Positions 19,216 through 27,745 of a stretch of 64,000 nucleotides of DNA are shown here, piece by piece. Numbering within the stretch: position 1 is the first letter of the stretch; the number at the start of each line of letters is the position of its first letter. The notes under the pieces are model-generated. The model was not told where the DNA came from. It worked only from the letters and a program-made list of their open reading frames with translations, and did no database searches. The position numbers and the translations under genes are program-made. The stretch is from the NCBI RefSeq assembly GCF_900104475.1, contig NZ_FNJR01000006.1, forward strand, positions 62,001 through 126,000. The letters are read 5' to 3'. Origin of the DNA: Actinopolyspora xinjiangensis (GTDB lineage Bacteria > Actinomycetota > Actinomycetes > Mycobacteriales > Pseudonocardiaceae).

Positions 19216-19542
19216 TCACTCGATCCGGTTGGTTTCCCCGGGCCAGACCAGTACGACGTCGCGGATGATGCCGAACATGCGTCGCGCCCCTTCGGCCGAG
19301 CCGCAGTGGGCCAGCACGTGACCGTCGGACTGGAACACGTTGGCGCTCCCGCCCACCTCCACACCCCAGGCGTACAGCTCCAGCTCGCCGGACTCGGGGT
19401 CGGTTCTCTCCAGCAGGGCGAACACACGTGGGGCTGAGTCGTTTAGAGCAACATGGCTCTCGAAGTTTTCCACGCCGCTGTTCGACTGTGTGGTGAGCCG
19501 CTCCGGTTCAGAAGTGAGCCCGTTGGTTGATCCTCCCGGCAT
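19216..19542 (-). CDS. Hypothetical protein divergent from WhiJ-like regulator
   Basis: A 108-residue protein of no recognised family. Its first 40 residues are polar and look disordered. The remainder (SAPRVFALLERTD, ELYAWGVEVGG, LAHCGSAEGARRMFGIIRDV) looks like a small alpha/beta domain. The ATG at 19542 is preferred over an ATG at 19557 because GGGAGG lies 6 nt upstream. It is divergent from the XRE/DUF397 pair. In Streptomyces, WhiJ-like loci often carry an extra small gene, so it may belong to the same module (inference). Confidence 0.6.
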   Translation of the reverse strand: MPGGSTNGLTSEPERLTTQSNSGVENFESHVALNDSAPRVFALLERTDPESGELELYAWGVEVGGSANVFQSDGHVLAHCGSAEGARRMFGIIRDVVLVWPGETNRIE

Positions 19543-19688
19543 GGTTGCCTCCCGCAAGATGTAGCTTGCTGACTACGATGTGCAACATCAACGATGATGG
19601 TGGGATTGCATATAAAAAAGTGGTATCCCAGTTACTTCACTCGAAGGGAGGCACATCGTGCGGCGGTGTTCACCCAAGGAGGCGAATG

Positions 19689-20573
19689 ATGTCCCAAGGA
19701 AACGGCGAAGCGGTCAATGCGACCGTACGTAGGTGGCAGCTCACCGAGACGCTTCGGCGGTTGCGTGAAGAGGCCGGACTCACTATCGATCAGGCGGTCT
19801 CCCGGCTCAAAGCCAGCTCCGGTAAGTGGTCCAGCTCCAAGCTGTCTCGAATCGAGACACGTGACCAGGGAGTACGTTCTCGTGAGGTCATGCAGCTCCT
19901 CGACACTTACGAAGTAGGCGACGTGGCACTACGGGAATGGGTCCTCGAGCTGGCTGAGACCGCCCATGAACGTGGCTACTGGCTTGCCCTTCGCAAGGAT
20001 CTTCCTGAGGACTTTCACTCGTTCCTCGGTGTGGAAAGTTCGCTGATCGCGCTACGCCAGTTCGAGACGATGGTGATCCCGGGGCTGCTGCAGATCCCTG
20101 ACTTCACCCGTGCGCTCATCAACGGAGCCGATCCAGGCTTGGCGGAAGACGTGGTCGAACGGCGCGTTACCGCTCGGATGGCGAGGCAACAGGTGCTTAA
20201 CCGTTCGGAACCATTGCAATACCATGTGATTCTGGATGAAGCTGTGTTGGAGCGTCCTGTTGGAGGCAGCCGTGTCATGCGCAATCAGCTTCGTCGTTTG
20301 ATCGATGAAGCTTCCGGTGAGCACGTGACGATCCAGGTGCTTCCCAAGTCGGCCGGAGCGACACCAGCGCTGGACGGTCCGTTTTCGCTGCTTACGTTGC
20401 CCGACCCCATACCCGATTTTGGGTACACCGAAGGTCATGGCGGTGGTGTCTACATTGAGGACCGTTCTTCGGTGCGCAGCTGCACACTCAAGTTCGGAAT
20501 ACTCACGGAACGTTCCTACTCCCAAGCTACTTCGATGGATTTGTTCGAGCAGGCAGCGAAGAGTTACTCGTAG
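19689..20573 (+). CDS. WhiJ-like XRE regulator with DUF5753 domain
   Basis: A 294-residue transcriptional regulator. Residues about 10-70 form a lambda-repressor-type helix-turn-helix (LRRLREEAGLTIDQAV, then SSSKLSRIET). The rest matches the DUF5753 ligand-binding-like domain (FETMVIPGLLQIPDFTRAL, TARMARQQVL, LDEAVLERPVGG). Such proteins pair with DUF397 partners and affect development in Streptomyces (WhiJ/BldB neighbourhood, established). The ATG at 19689 lies 6 nt after AAGGAGG. The ATG at 19686 is too close to it. It is followed by DUF397 after 18 nt. The upstream DNA (19565-19688) is unusually AT-rich and shared with the divergent gene. Confidence 0.9.
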   Translation: MSQGNGEAVNATVRRWQLTETLRRLREEAGLTIDQAVSRLKASSGKWSSSKLSRIETRDQGVRSREVMQLLDTYEVGDVALREWVLELAETAHERGYWLALRKDLPEDFHSFLGVESSLIALRQFETMVIPGLLQIPDFTRALINGADPGLAEDVVERRVTARMARQQVLNRSEPLQYHVILDEAVLERPVGGSRVMRNQLRRLIDEASGEHVTIQVLPKSAGATPALDGPFSLLTLPDPIPDFGYTEGHGGGVYIEDRSSVRSCTLKFGILTERSYSQATSMDLFEQAAKSYS

Positions 20574-20591
20574 AGCTGTAAGGAGTGCGAC

Positions 20592-20807
20592 ATGATCAGT
20601 AATACTTTTCCACTGATAAGCGCCTGGCGGAAGAGCAGCCGTTCCGGTAGCGGTGGACCTGGCGGTGGCAACTGCGTCGAGGTCGCCTTCGGCGATGGTT
20701 TCACCGCTGTGCGGGACTCGAAGTCGCCCGAGACGGGTGTGCTCGCGGTCCCCACCGCCCAGTGGCGATCCTTCCTGGCGAGCGTCCGTGCCGGAGCGCG
20801 AGTGTAA
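20592..20807 (+). CDS. DUF397 small partner protein
   Basis: A 71-residue DUF397 protein: AWRKSSRSGSGG, then NCVEVAF and VRDSKSPETGVLAV ending in WRSFLASVRAG. DUF397 proteins are encoded beside WhiJ-like regulators in Streptomyces and are thought to modulate them, acting as toxin-antitoxin-like or anti-repressor partners (family knowledge, mechanism unsettled). AAGGAG lies ahead of the ATG at 20592. It is in an operon with the preceding regulator. Confidence 0.92.
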   Translation: MISNTFPLISAWRKSSRSGSGGPGGGNCVEVAFGDGFTAVRDSKSPETGVLAVPTAQWRSFLASVRAGARV

Positions 20808-20853
20808 TCGCACTGGTCATCCGGAATCCTGTCCGGAATCGACGGAGCGAGCC

Positions 20854-20985
20854 GAGTTCGAGGTGCCGACTGTCGAGAAGCTGTTCCCACGGCCGCATGG
20901 GCCGCTGCGACAGCGCTGCGACAGTGGGCAGCTCGTCCGCTCCGTGCGCGACGAGGAACGGTCCCGACTCCGGCTGCTCAGCTGG
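20854..20985 (+). pseudogene. Relic of a Phd-antitoxin/PIN-toxin pair
   Basis: Translated in one frame, this stretch reads EFEVPTVEKLFPRPHGPL, then DSGQLVRSVRDEER. That aligns with the C-terminal tail of the intact antitoxin at 22132-22404 (LPTVEGPMPRPRGPI, DSGQLVSEMRDEERY). Right after DEER the intact operon has the stop and toxin start. Here the frame continues into CTGCTCAGCTGG, identical to toxin codons for LLSW. The simplest reading is a decayed TA pair with an internal deletion joining antitoxin tail to toxin. No start codon, N-terminal DNA-binding part or PIN domain remains. Confidence 0.6.
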
Positions 20986-21077
20986 CGTGGCTGTGCGAAG
21001 TGCGATGACTGGCCTGGGCGGCACTTCTCGGTTGGGCTCGGGGGACGAGGTGGAGTTGTCCGGTGGCACGACTGGGT

Positions 21078-21431
21078 TCAGTCGGTGATGTTCGGATGCC
21101 CGGTTCCCGCGTGGACGACCCATACGATCCGGGTCTCCGGATCGGGGCAGTACCAGATTCTGCCGCTCGCGGTGACCTCGTACTGCCACTGCTCCAGCTC
21201 TCGTTGTCCGATCTTGCGGTATCCCAGTGATCCCCGCAGTCTGTGCTGGCGTGTCGGGTTCTCCGGTTCGGTCGGAAGTTCGGTCGGAACTACCCAGGCT
21301 TCCCAGGTGTTGGATCGGGCCTGGCGACACAGCTCTTCCCAGCCTTTCGCGGCGTCAGTGGTCGCGAATCGAGGTTCCCAGCCTCCCGGCCTGCCCGGCG
21401 GTGCGACTCGGTCGTTTCGTTTGGCGGGCAT
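21078..21431 (-). CDS. RelE/HigB-like toxin
   Basis: A 117-residue protein resembling actinobacterial RelE-superfamily cytotoxin-like proteins: GWEPRFATTDAAKGWEEL, then RQHRLRGSLGYRKIG, EQWQYEVTASGRIWY and VWVVHAGTGHPN at the end, the core beta-strands of a RelE fold. RelE-type toxins usually cleave mRNA on ribosomes. Activity here is inferred. Its ATG at 21431 overlaps the antitoxin stop by one base, a typical translationally coupled TA pair with the antitoxin first. Confidence 0.7.
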   Translation of the reverse strand: MPAKRNDRVAPPGRPGGWEPRFATTDAAKGWEELCRQARSNTWEAWVVPTELPTEPENPTRQHRLRGSLGYRKIGQRELEQWQYEVTASGRIWYCPDPETRIVWVVHAGTGHPNITD

Positions 21432-21892
21432 CAGTGTTCCGTCCCTGGAGGCGGAACAGCGCCGTGGTCCTCCTCCAGGGGTTCGGAGAGGGCTCGGTGC
21501 AGTTCGGGGTCGGCGTGCACTGCCGCCGTGGCGCGCCACTCGCGGATGGTCTGGGCGAGCACGTTCCAGCGTTCGAGTTCGGCAGCCGTCTCGAATGCCC
21601 TGGTGAACTCGGTGGCGAACCGGTGACGATCCTCTTCCGGCAGTACATCGGTCCAGGGGAAGGTCTCGGCGAGCATCTCGGCGATCCCGGTGGAGTCCAG
21701 GTGGTGCAGCATGTTGCGCATCGCCCGCGCCGCCGTGACCGCGCCCTCGCTGGCCACCGCCACCTCCTCCTCCTGCAACAGCAGTAACGGTGCCCGGCCT
21801 CTTCTGCGGACTCGAACGGCCCCCTGCTCGGCACGTTCCGCCACGGAACGCGGATCGCGTTGCAGTTCGCTCCACTGAACTTCGGTAGTCAC
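21431..21892 (-). CDS. Phd/YefM-like antitoxin with long C-terminal region
   Basis: A 153-residue protein whose first 40 residues fit the Phd/YefM prevent-host-death fold (VQWSELQRDPRSVAERAEQG, then RGRAPLLLLQ). The remaining 110 residues, helical and acidic, presumably neutralise the toxin encoded next. The start is set at GTG 21892: a promoter with a CATAAT -10 ends 6 nt upstream, and there is no ribosome-binding site. An ATG at 21922 would lie inside that promoter's -35. Autoregulation by binding its own promoter is typical of the family (inference here). Confidence 0.7.
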   Translation of the reverse strand: MTTEVQWSELQRDPRSVAERAEQGAVRVRRRGRAPLLLLQEEEVAVASEGAVTAARAMRNMLHHLDSTGIAEMLAETFPWTDVLPEEDRHRFATEFTRAFETAAELERWNVLAQTIREWRATAAVHADPELHRALSEPLEEDHGAVPPPGTEH

Positions 21893-21898
21893 GCCCGA

Positions 21899-21927
21899 AT
21901 TATGAACTAATTCAGAACTCATGGCAA
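21899..21927 (-). promoter_or_regulatory. Promoter of the Phd-RelE operon
   Basis: On the minus strand: -35 TTGCCA (21927-21922), a 17-nt spacer, then -10 CATAAT (21904-21899), each one base from the sigma-70 consensus. The GTG of the antitoxin starts 6 nt later, implying a leaderless mRNA. The spacer is AT-rich with near-palindromic GAATTA and CATAATTC blocks that could be antitoxin operators. Confidence 0.75.
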
Positions 21928-22003
21928 TTCGGGATCACGGCCGAGTGGTGAGAGCCCGCGGCGGGGAGTTGTGCGATGGTCGGCACGGGCGTCGATTTCG
22001 CGG

Positions 22004-22017
22004 GAAATCGCCGCGCG
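22004..22017. repeat. 14-bp direct repeat, left copy, flanking vapBC-like pair
   Basis: GAAATCGCCGCGCG occurs here and again at 22828-22841, bracketing the Phd/PIN operon. The left copy also sits in an inverted repeat, CGATTTC-GCGG-GAAATCG (21993-22010). Confidence 0.5.
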
Positions 22018-22119
22018 CCGAAGCGGTCCGCTGCTTGGGCGCAGTCGTCGATCAGGTGGTTCGCCTCGTCGCGTTGGGCTTGGTCGGTCTCGAACTGGCT
22101 GTGTCTGTCAAAGCTGTAG

Positions 22120-22125
22120 TACGCT
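22120..22125 (+). promoter_or_regulatory. -10 of leaderless Phd/PIN operon
   Basis: TACGCT lies exactly 6 nt before the ATG at 22132. There is no Shine-Dalgarno sequence, and no convincing -35 was found. Confidence 0.5.
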
Positions 22126-22131
22126 TCGGTC

Positions 22132-22404
22132 ATGAGTGAAGTGCCCATCCGTGTTCTCAATCAGGAGACCGCGCAAGTATTGGCTCGCGTGAAGCGCGGT
22201 GAGGAGATCGACATCACCGAGCGTGGTTCGATCGTTGCTCGATTGGTGCCCGCTACCTCGAATCCACTTTCCGAGATCGCTGAGAGCGGCAAGCTCAGGC
22301 TGCCCACGGTCGAAGGGCCCATGCCGCGTCCTCGTGGGCCGATTCGAGAGGACCAGGACAGTGGTCAGCTCGTCAGCGAGATGCGTGACGAGGAACGTTA
22401 CTGA
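22132..22404 (+). CDS. Phd/YefM-family antitoxin
   Basis: A 90-residue prevent-host-death antitoxin: VPIRVLNQETAQVLARVKRGE, the DITERGSIVARLVP strand-turn of the Phd fold, and a C-terminal tail (PTVEGPMPRPRGP, DSGQLVSEMRDEERY) that should bind and inhibit the PIN toxin. The stop overlaps the toxin ATG by one base (TGATG). The tail is repeated in degraded form at 20854-20985, indicating a second ancestral copy. The start lacks a ribosome-binding site, and a -10 hexamer 6 nt upstream suggests leaderless expression. Confidence 0.9.
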   Translation: MSEVPIRVLNQETAQVLARVKRGEEIDITERGSIVARLVPATSNPLSEIAESGKLRLPTVEGPMPRPRGPIREDQDSGQLVSEMRDEERY

Positions 22405-22802
22405 TGCTCTACGTCGACACCTCGGCTGTGCTCAAGCTGGTCCGGCGTGAAAGGGAGACCGACGAGCTGCTCAGCTGGCTCGACGCGCGGCACGATTCCC
22501 CGATCGTGTCCTCGGTGCTGTTGGAGGTCGAGGTTTCCAGAGCACTTCATCGCAACGCGCCCGAATCACTCGATTCCGTGCCCGCTGTTCTCGGACGCAT
22601 CGCCACCTACGAGATCGACGAGTTGGTGCGGGCCACAGCCGCTTCCTACCAGGATCCGAACCTGAGATCGCTCGACGCGATCCATCTGGCCACCGCCGCC
22701 GCGATCTTCCAAGAGCGGCTCAGCGCCTTCGTCACCTATGACAAGCGGCTACTCGCCGCGGCGGACGCTTTGGAGTTGCCTACCGCGTGTCCGGGTAGCT
22801 GA
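22404..22802 (+). CDS. VapC-like PIN-domain toxin
   Basis: A 132-residue PIN-domain ribonuclease. The metal-binding acidic residues are in place: Asp5 (MLYVDTSAVLKLV), a glutamate in LLEVEVSRALH, aspartates in LRSLDAIHLATA (near residue 95) and the YDKRL aspartate. VapC toxins cleave tRNA or rRNA. The target here is unknown. Translation is coupled to the upstream antitoxin by a one-base stop-start overlap. The pair sits alone between a conserved-order breakpoint and the MDMPI-like gene, bounded by a short direct repeat. Confidence 0.93.
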   Translation: MLYVDTSAVLKLVRRERETDELLSWLDARHDSPIVSSVLLEVEVSRALHRNAPESLDSVPAVLGRIATYEIDELVRATAASYQDPNLRSLDAIHLATAAAIFQERLSAFVTYDKRLLAAADALELPTACPGS

Positions 22803-22827
22803 CCGTGACCGGACGTGAACTTCTCGC

Positions 22828-22841
22828 GAAATCGCCGCGCG
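22828..22841. repeat. 14-bp direct repeat, right copy
   Basis: Second copy of GAAATCGCCGCGCG, 824 bp from the left copy at 22004 and 25 nt after the toxin stop. It lies next to a TTCTCGCGA palindrome-like element. Confidence 0.5.
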
Positions 22842-22907
22842 GCTCACGGTCAGGAGTGCGCGCTCAGCAGTTCACGGCCGGGAAGTTGGTCACGGCCAGC
22901 TGATCGA

Positions 22908-23585
22908 TCACGGCCAGGGCCCCAGCTCGGGCAGCGGGCCGTCACCGCTCGGGAGCTGTTGCGGGGTCCGCCCCGCCAGCCAGCACGCCAGCGAGGCGCC
23001 GGAACCCTCGACCTTCCGCTGTGGGGAGTCCCCGACTTCCCAGGTGCGCTCCAGGTCGCGGGGGACCAGCACGACCTCGCCGCCCTCCAGCCGCGGAAGC
23101 AGAAAGTCGATGGTGTGCTCGCAGAACTCCGGCGACCACTCCACCTCGGTGTGGCCCAGGTCCAGGTCCAGGGTGTGCAGCTCCAGCTCGCGCCACCGGC
23201 ACGACACCAGGTCGGCCACCGTGCCGTCGCGGAACAGCACCGGTCGCTGCCAGTCCCGCTCGGCCACCGAGTCCCAGACGATCTCCAGTTGTGCGTGCGC
23301 GGTGGCGGTCTGCTGCACCAACCCGATCGCGTCCTGGGCGGCGTCGCGCTCGATCGCCTCGTCGCGGTCACCGTCCGGATAGGGCTCGACCAGCTCGCCG
23401 CGTCCGGCGGCACTGGTCATGTTCGCCAGCGCGATCGCGTTGTGGGCGAGATGCGCCACCACGTGGGCACGTGACCACCCGGGCAGCCTGGAGGGTTCGC
23501 GGAGATCACTGGTTTCCAGCTCGCTGACCAGGTCCAACAGTCTGTGGTGGTCCTCGCGGACCCGGTCCAGCACGGCTTCGTCCAT
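22908..23585 (-). CDS. Mycothiol-dependent maleylpyruvate isomerase family protein
   Basis: A 225-residue DinB/MDMPI-fold protein. Residues 1-150 form the four-helix bundle with metal-binding histidines (HHRLLDLVSEL near residue 13; SRAHVVAHLAHNA near 45; the ELELHTLDLDLG histidine near 140). The C-terminal part matches the MDMPI C-terminal domain. Family members use mycothiol for isomerisation or detoxification. The substrate is not evident. The ATG at 23585 starts at the homology. The upstream ribosome-binding site is weak and distant. It is divergent from valS with an 88-nt gap. Confidence 0.85.
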   Translation of the reverse strand: MDEAVLDRVREDHHRLLDLVSELETSDLREPSRLPGWSRAHVVAHLAHNAIALANMTSAAGRGELVEPYPDGDRDEAIERDAAQDAIGLVQQTATAHAQLEIVWDSVAERDWQRPVLFRDGTVADLVSCRWRELELHTLDLDLGHTEVEWSPEFCEHTIDFLLPRLEGGEVVLVPRDLERTWEVGDSPQRKVEGSGASLACWLAGRTPQQLPSGDGPLPELGPWP

Positions 23586-23661
23586 GGTTCGCAGGCCGCC
23601 TTCCCACGCTCGGTTCCGCCGTTGAAGCCTAGCACCGTACAAGCATGCCCGAAGCGGTTCG

Positions 23662-23667
23662 TAGAAT
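23662..23667 (+). promoter_or_regulatory. -10 of leaderless valS
   Basis: TAGAAT ends 6 nt before the GTG start of valS, which lacks a ribosome-binding site. No good -35 was seen, and no T-box leader precedes the gene. Confidence 0.6.
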
Positions 23668-23673
23668 CCCGGT

Positions 23674-26322
23674 GTGACACAGACCAGCCCAGCACAGCCC
23701 CGTGAACTTCCGTCGACCTGGAACCCGGCCGACGTAGAGGCCGAGCTGTATCAGCGCTGGGTAGACGCCGGATACTTCACGGCCGACGCGAACAGCGACC
23801 GCCCGCCGTTCTCGATCGTCATCCCCCCGCCGAACGTCACCGGCAGCCTGCACATCGGTCACGCGTTCGAGCACACCCTGATGGACCTGCTCACGCGCCG
23901 TCGCAGGATGCAGGGTTACGAGGCCCTCTGGCTCCCCGGTATGGACCACGCCAGCATCGCGGTGCAGGCGCTGGTCGAGCGCCAGCTGCAGCAGGAGGGC
24001 ATCGACCACCGCGAGCTCGGCCGGGAGGGCTTCCTGGAACGGGTCTGGCAGTGGAAGGAACAGCACGGCGGGGCGATCCTGTCCCAGATGCGTCACCTCG
24101 GTGACGGGGTGGACTGGACCCGCGAGCGGTTCACCATGGACGCCGGGCTCTCCCGCGCGGTCAACACGATGTTCAAGCGGCTCTACGACGACGGGCTGAT
24201 CTACCGCGCCGAACAGCTGGTCAACTGGTCGCCGGAGATGCGCACCGCCATCTCCGACATCGAGGTCGAGCACCGCGAGGTCGAGGGCGAGCTCGTCACC
24301 ATGCGCTACGGCGACGGGGACTCGGCGCTGGAGGTGGCCACCACCCGCGTGGAGACCATGCTCGGCGACACGGCCATCGCGGTGCACCCCGAGGACGAGC
24401 GCTACCGCCACCTGGTCGGCACCGAGATCGAGCTCCCGCTGGCCGGGCGCAAGATCCCGGTCGTGGCCGACGAGCACGTCGATCCGGAGTTCGGCAGCGG
24501 TGCGGTCAAGGTGACCCCGGCCCACGACCCCAACGACTTCGAGATCGGTCGCAGGCACGACCTGCCGATGCCGACGATCATGGACGAGCGCGGGCGCATC
24601 ACCGCGACCGGTACGCGGTTCGACGGCATGGACCGGTTCGAGGCGCGCGTCGCCGTGCGGGAGGCGCTGCGTGAGCAGGGCCGCATCGTCGCGGAGAAGC
24701 GGCCCTACACGCACAGCGTGGGGCACAGCTCGCGCTCCAAGGAGCCGATCGAGCCGCGGCTGTCCATGCAGTGGTTCGTCAAGGTCGGCCCGCTCGCCAA
24801 GATGGCCGGGGACGCGGTGCGCGACGGCCGTGTCGAGGTGCACCCGCCCGAGCTGGCCAAGCGCTATTTCGACTGGATCGACAACCTGCACGACTGGGCG
24901 ATCTCCAGGCAGATGTGGTGGGGCCACCGCATCCCCATCTGGTACGGCCCGGAGGGCGAGGTCGTCTGCGTCGGACCGGACGAGCAGCCGCCCACCGGTG
25001 AGGGGTGGCGCCAGGACGAGGACGTGCTCGACACCTGGTTCTCCTCCGGGCTGTGGCCGTTCTCCACCCTGGGCTGGCCGGACGACACCGCCGACCTGCG
25101 CAAGTTCTACCCCACCAGCGTGCTGGTGACCGGCTACGACATCCTGTTCTTCTGGGTGGCGCGGATGATGATGCTCGGTCTCTACGGCATGTCCGACCGT
25201 GAGCCCGAGCAGGCCGTGCCCTTCCGCCGGATCGCGCTGCACGGCATCGTGCGCGACAAGCACGGCAAGAAGATGTCGAAGTCCTCCGGCAACACCGTGG
25301 ACCCGTTGCAGTGGATCGAGACCTACGGCACCGACGCCGTGCGGTTCACGCTCGCCAGGGGGGCCAACCCGGGCGCCGACGCCCCGATGAGCGATGAGTG
25401 GGTCGCGGGGGCGCGCAGCTTCGTGACCAAGCTGTTCAACGCCACCAAGTTCGCCCTCGGCAAGGACGCCCACGTGCCCGAGCGGCTGCCGGAGCGCGCC
25501 GAGCTCACCGATGCCGACCGCTGGATCGTGGACCGGGCGGACGCGTTGATCACCGAGGTGGACGAGCTGCTGGAGGACTTCCAGTTCGCCAAGTCGGTCG
25601 AGGCGCTCTACCACTTCACCTGGGACGAGTTCTGCGACTGGTACGTGGAGCTGTCCAAGGTCCAGCTCGACGAGGGCGGGCAGCGCGCCGAGACCACCCG
25701 GTCGGTGCTCGGGCACGTGCTCGACGTCCTGCTGCGGCTGCTGCACCCCACGGTCCCGTTCGTCACCGAAGCGCTGTGGACCGCGCTGACCGGCAGGGAG
25801 TCCGTCGTCATCGCCGACTGGCCCACAGCGACGCGGCATCAGGCCGACACCGCCGCGGCCGAGCGGATCGACGCGGTCCGCTCGCTGGTCACCGAGATCC
25901 GCAGGTTCCGCGCGGACCAGGGGCTCAAGCCCAACCAGAAGGTCGCCGCCGAACTGGCGGGCCTGTCCGAGGTCGGCATCGCCGAGCACGAGGCGGCGGT
26001 CCGCACGCTGGTCAAGCTCACCGAGCCGGGGGAGGAGTTCGACAGCTCCTCGGAGTTGCGGGTCGGGCTTTCCGGCGGCGACGTGACCGTGCGGCTGGAC
26101 CTGTCCGGAGCCGTGGACGTCGCGGCGGAGCGCAAGCGCCTGAACAAGGACCTGGAGGCGGCCCGGAAGGAACTGGCCGGCACCGAGCAGAAGCTGAACA
26201 ACCCCTCGTTCACCGAGAAGGCACCCGACGAGGTCGTGGACAAGATCCGTACGCGGCGTGCCAACGCGCTCGCCGAGATCGAACGCATCAACACCCGGCT
26301 GGAGTCACTTCCGGGGGCGTGA
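23674..26322 (+). CDS. valS: Valyl-tRNA synthetase
   Basis: Class I synthetase that charges tRNA-Val. The 882-residue enzyme shows [14 protein letters not shown] (HIGH motif near residue 62), the CP1 editing domain ([17 protein letters not shown], with the conserved [10 protein letters not shown]), the KMSKS loop (near 533) and the C-terminal coiled coil ([18 protein letters not shown]) typical of ValRS. The start is GTG at 23674. The -10 hexamer 6 nt upstream indicates leaderless translation, so growth-coupled control at this promoter is plausible. It leads the valS-folC-DUF4233 operon. Confidence 0.98.
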   Translation: MTQTSPAQPRELPSTWNPADVEAELYQRWVDAGYFTADANSDRPPFSIVIPPPNVTGSLHIGHAFEHTLMDLLTRRRRMQGYEALWLPGMDHASIAVQALVERQLQQEGIDHRELGREGFLERVWQWKEQHGGAILSQMRHLGDGVDWTRERFTMDAGLSRAVNTMFKRLYDDGLIYRAEQLVNWSPEMRTAISDIEVEHREVEGELVTMRYGDGDSALEVATTRVETMLGDTAIAVHPEDERYRHLVGTEIELPLAGRKIPVVADEHVDPEFGSGAVKVTPAHDPNDFEIGRRHDLPMPTIMDERGRITATGTRFDGMDRFEARVAVREALREQGRIVAEKRPYTHSVGHSSRSKEPIEPRLSMQWFVKVGPLAKMAGDAVRDGRVEVHPPELAKRYFDWIDNLHDWAISRQMWWGHRIPIWYGPEGEVVCVGPDEQPPTGEGWRQDEDVLDTWFSSGLWPFSTLGWPDDTADLRKFYPTSVLVTGYDILFFWVARMMMLGLYGMSDREPEQAVPFRRIALHGIVRDKHGKKMSKSSGNTVDPLQWIETYGTDAVRFTLARGANPGADAPMSDEWVAGARSFVTKLFNATKFALGKDAHVPERLPERAELTDADRWIVDRADALITEVDELLEDFQFAKSVEALYHFTWDEFCDWYVELSKVQLDEGGQRAETTRSVLGHVLDVLLRLLHPTVPFVTEALWTALTGRESVVIADWPTATRHQADTAAAERIDAVRSLVTEIRRFRADQGLKPNQKVAAELAGLSEVGIAEHEAAVRTLVKLTEPGEEFDSSSELRVGLSGGDVTVRLDLSGAVDVAAERKRLNKDLEAARKELAGTEQKLNNPSFTEKAPDEVVDKIRTRRANALAEIERINTRLESLPGA

Positions 26323-26377
26323 CCGTGTCCGGTGCGGCCACCGAGGCGGCGGCCGCACCTGGGAGGAGAGTGAATTC

Positions 26378-27745
26378 GTGGCCGACTCCGAGCCCGGCAA
26401 CCTGCAGGAGCTGCGGGTCGTCGAGTCCGAGCTCAACGAGCGCTGGCCGGAGACCAAGATCGAGCCCACGTTGGACCGGATCAGGGCGCTGACCGATCTG
26501 CTCGCCGAGCCGCAGCGTGGCTACCCGGTCCTGCACGTGGGGGGGACCAACGGCAAGTCCTCCACCGCCCGCATGATCGACGCGCTGCTGAGCCGCATCG
26601 GTCTGCGGGTCGGCCGCTACAGCAGCCCGCACCTGCAGCTGGTCACCGAGCGCATCAGCATCGACGGCGCTCCGATCAGTCCGGCGGGCTACGTCGAGGC
26701 CTACCGCGACATCGCGCCCTACGTGTCCATCGTGGACTCCAACAGCGAGGTCCCGATGAGCAAGTTCGAAGTGCTGACCGGGATGGCCTTCGCCGCGTTC
26801 GCCGAGGCCCCGGTGGAGGCAGCTGTGCTGGAGGTCGGGCTCGGGGGTGGCTGGGACGCCACCAACGTCGCCGACGCCCAGGTCGCTGTGCTGTGCCCGA
26901 TCTCGCTGGATCACGCGGAATACCTCGGCAACGACATCGCGGGCATCGCCGAGGAGAAGGCGGGCATCATCAAAGAGGGCTCGGTGGTGGTGCTGGCCTC
27001 GCAGACCTCCGAAGCGCAGGAACCCATCCTGCGGCGGGTGGCCGAGGTCGACGCCACCGTCGCCCGTGCCGGGCACGAGTTCGGCGTGCTGGAGCGCTCC
27101 GTGGCCGTCGGCGGACAGATGCTGCGGCTGCAGGGGCTGGGCGGCGTCTACGAGGACGTGTTCCTGCCCGTGCACGGTGAGCACCAGGCGCACAACGCCG
27201 CGCTGGCGCTGGCCTCGGTGGAGGCGTTCTTCGGTGCCGGGTCCGAGCGCCAGCTCGACGTCGAGCAGGTCAGGGACGCCTTCGCGGAAGCGATCACTCC
27301 GGGCCGCTTGGAGCGGGTGCGTTCGGCTCCGACGGTGCTGGTCGACGCCGCGCACAACCCGCACGGCGCGCGGGCGCTGGCCGACGCCGTCAGTTCCGAG
27401 TTCTCGTTCCGGCGGTTGATCGGGGTGGTCGGCGTCATGGCCGACAAGGACGCCAGGGGTATCCTCGCCGAACTGGAGCCGGTGGTCGAGGAGCTGGTCG
27501 TCACCCGCAACTCGGCGCCACGCGCCATGGAACCGGACGATCTGGCCGCGCTCGCCGAGGAGCTCTTCGGCAGGGACCGGGTTCACACCGAGCCGAGACT
27601 GGACGACGCGGTCGCCTCGGCGATCAGCCTCGCCGAGCACACCACCGATCCGAGCGAGTCCATCTCGGGCGCGGGAATCGTGATCACCGGTTCGGTGGTC
27701 ACGGCGGGCGAGGCCCGCGCCCTGTTCGGCAAGGAGCCCACGTGA
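26378..27745 (+). CDS. folC: Folylpolyglutamate / dihydrofolate synthase
   Basis: Mur-ligase-family enzyme that adds glutamate to dihydropteroate and tetrahydrofolate. Its 455 residues carry the P-loop GGTNGKSST (about 58-66), YSSPHLQLVTERI, LEVGLGGGWDATN with the magnesium-binding region, and the C-terminal LVDAAHNPHGARAL domain. The GTG at 26378 follows GGGAGGAG by about 10 nt. Upstream in-frame codons to 26258 overlap valS. The next gene's GTG overlaps the folC stop by four bases. The order valS-folC-DUF4233-ndk is conserved in actinobacteria. Confidence 0.96.
   Translation: MADSEPGNLQELRVVESELNERWPETKIEPTLDRIRALTDLLAEPQRGYPVLHVGGTNGKSSTARMIDALLSRIGLRVGRYSSPHLQLVTERISIDGAPISPAGYVEAYRDIAPYVSIVDSNSEVPMSKFEVLTGMAFAAFAEAPVEAAVLEVGLGGGWDATNVADAQVAVLCPISLDHAEYLGNDIAGIAEEKAGIIKEGSVVVLASQTSEAQEPILRRVAEVDATVARAGHEFGVLERSVAVGGQMLRLQGLGGVYEDVFLPVHGEHQAHNAALALASVEAFFGAGSERQLDVEQVRDAFAEAITPGRLERVRSAPTVLVDAAHNPHGARALADAVSSEFSFRRLIGVVGVMADKDARGILAELEPVVEELVVTRNSAPRAMEPDDLAALAEELFGRDRVHTEPRLDDAVASAISLAEHTTDPSESISGAGIVITGSVVTAGEARALFGKEPT

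Noticed and set aside
21912-22133. Minus-strand ORF beginning MTEAYYSF between the two TA pairs
   Set aside because: No ribosome-binding site. It runs through the promoter of the Phd-RelE operon, and no family was recognised.
23586-23673. T-box leader for valS
   Set aside because: Only 88 nt lie between the divergent genes and no specifier or antiterminator elements are present. A leaderless start fits better.
23629-25989. 786-codon minus-strand frame opposite valS
   Set aside because: Repetitive His/Val/Leu/Gly composition typical of the antisense of a GC-rich gene. valS motifs lie on the plus strand.
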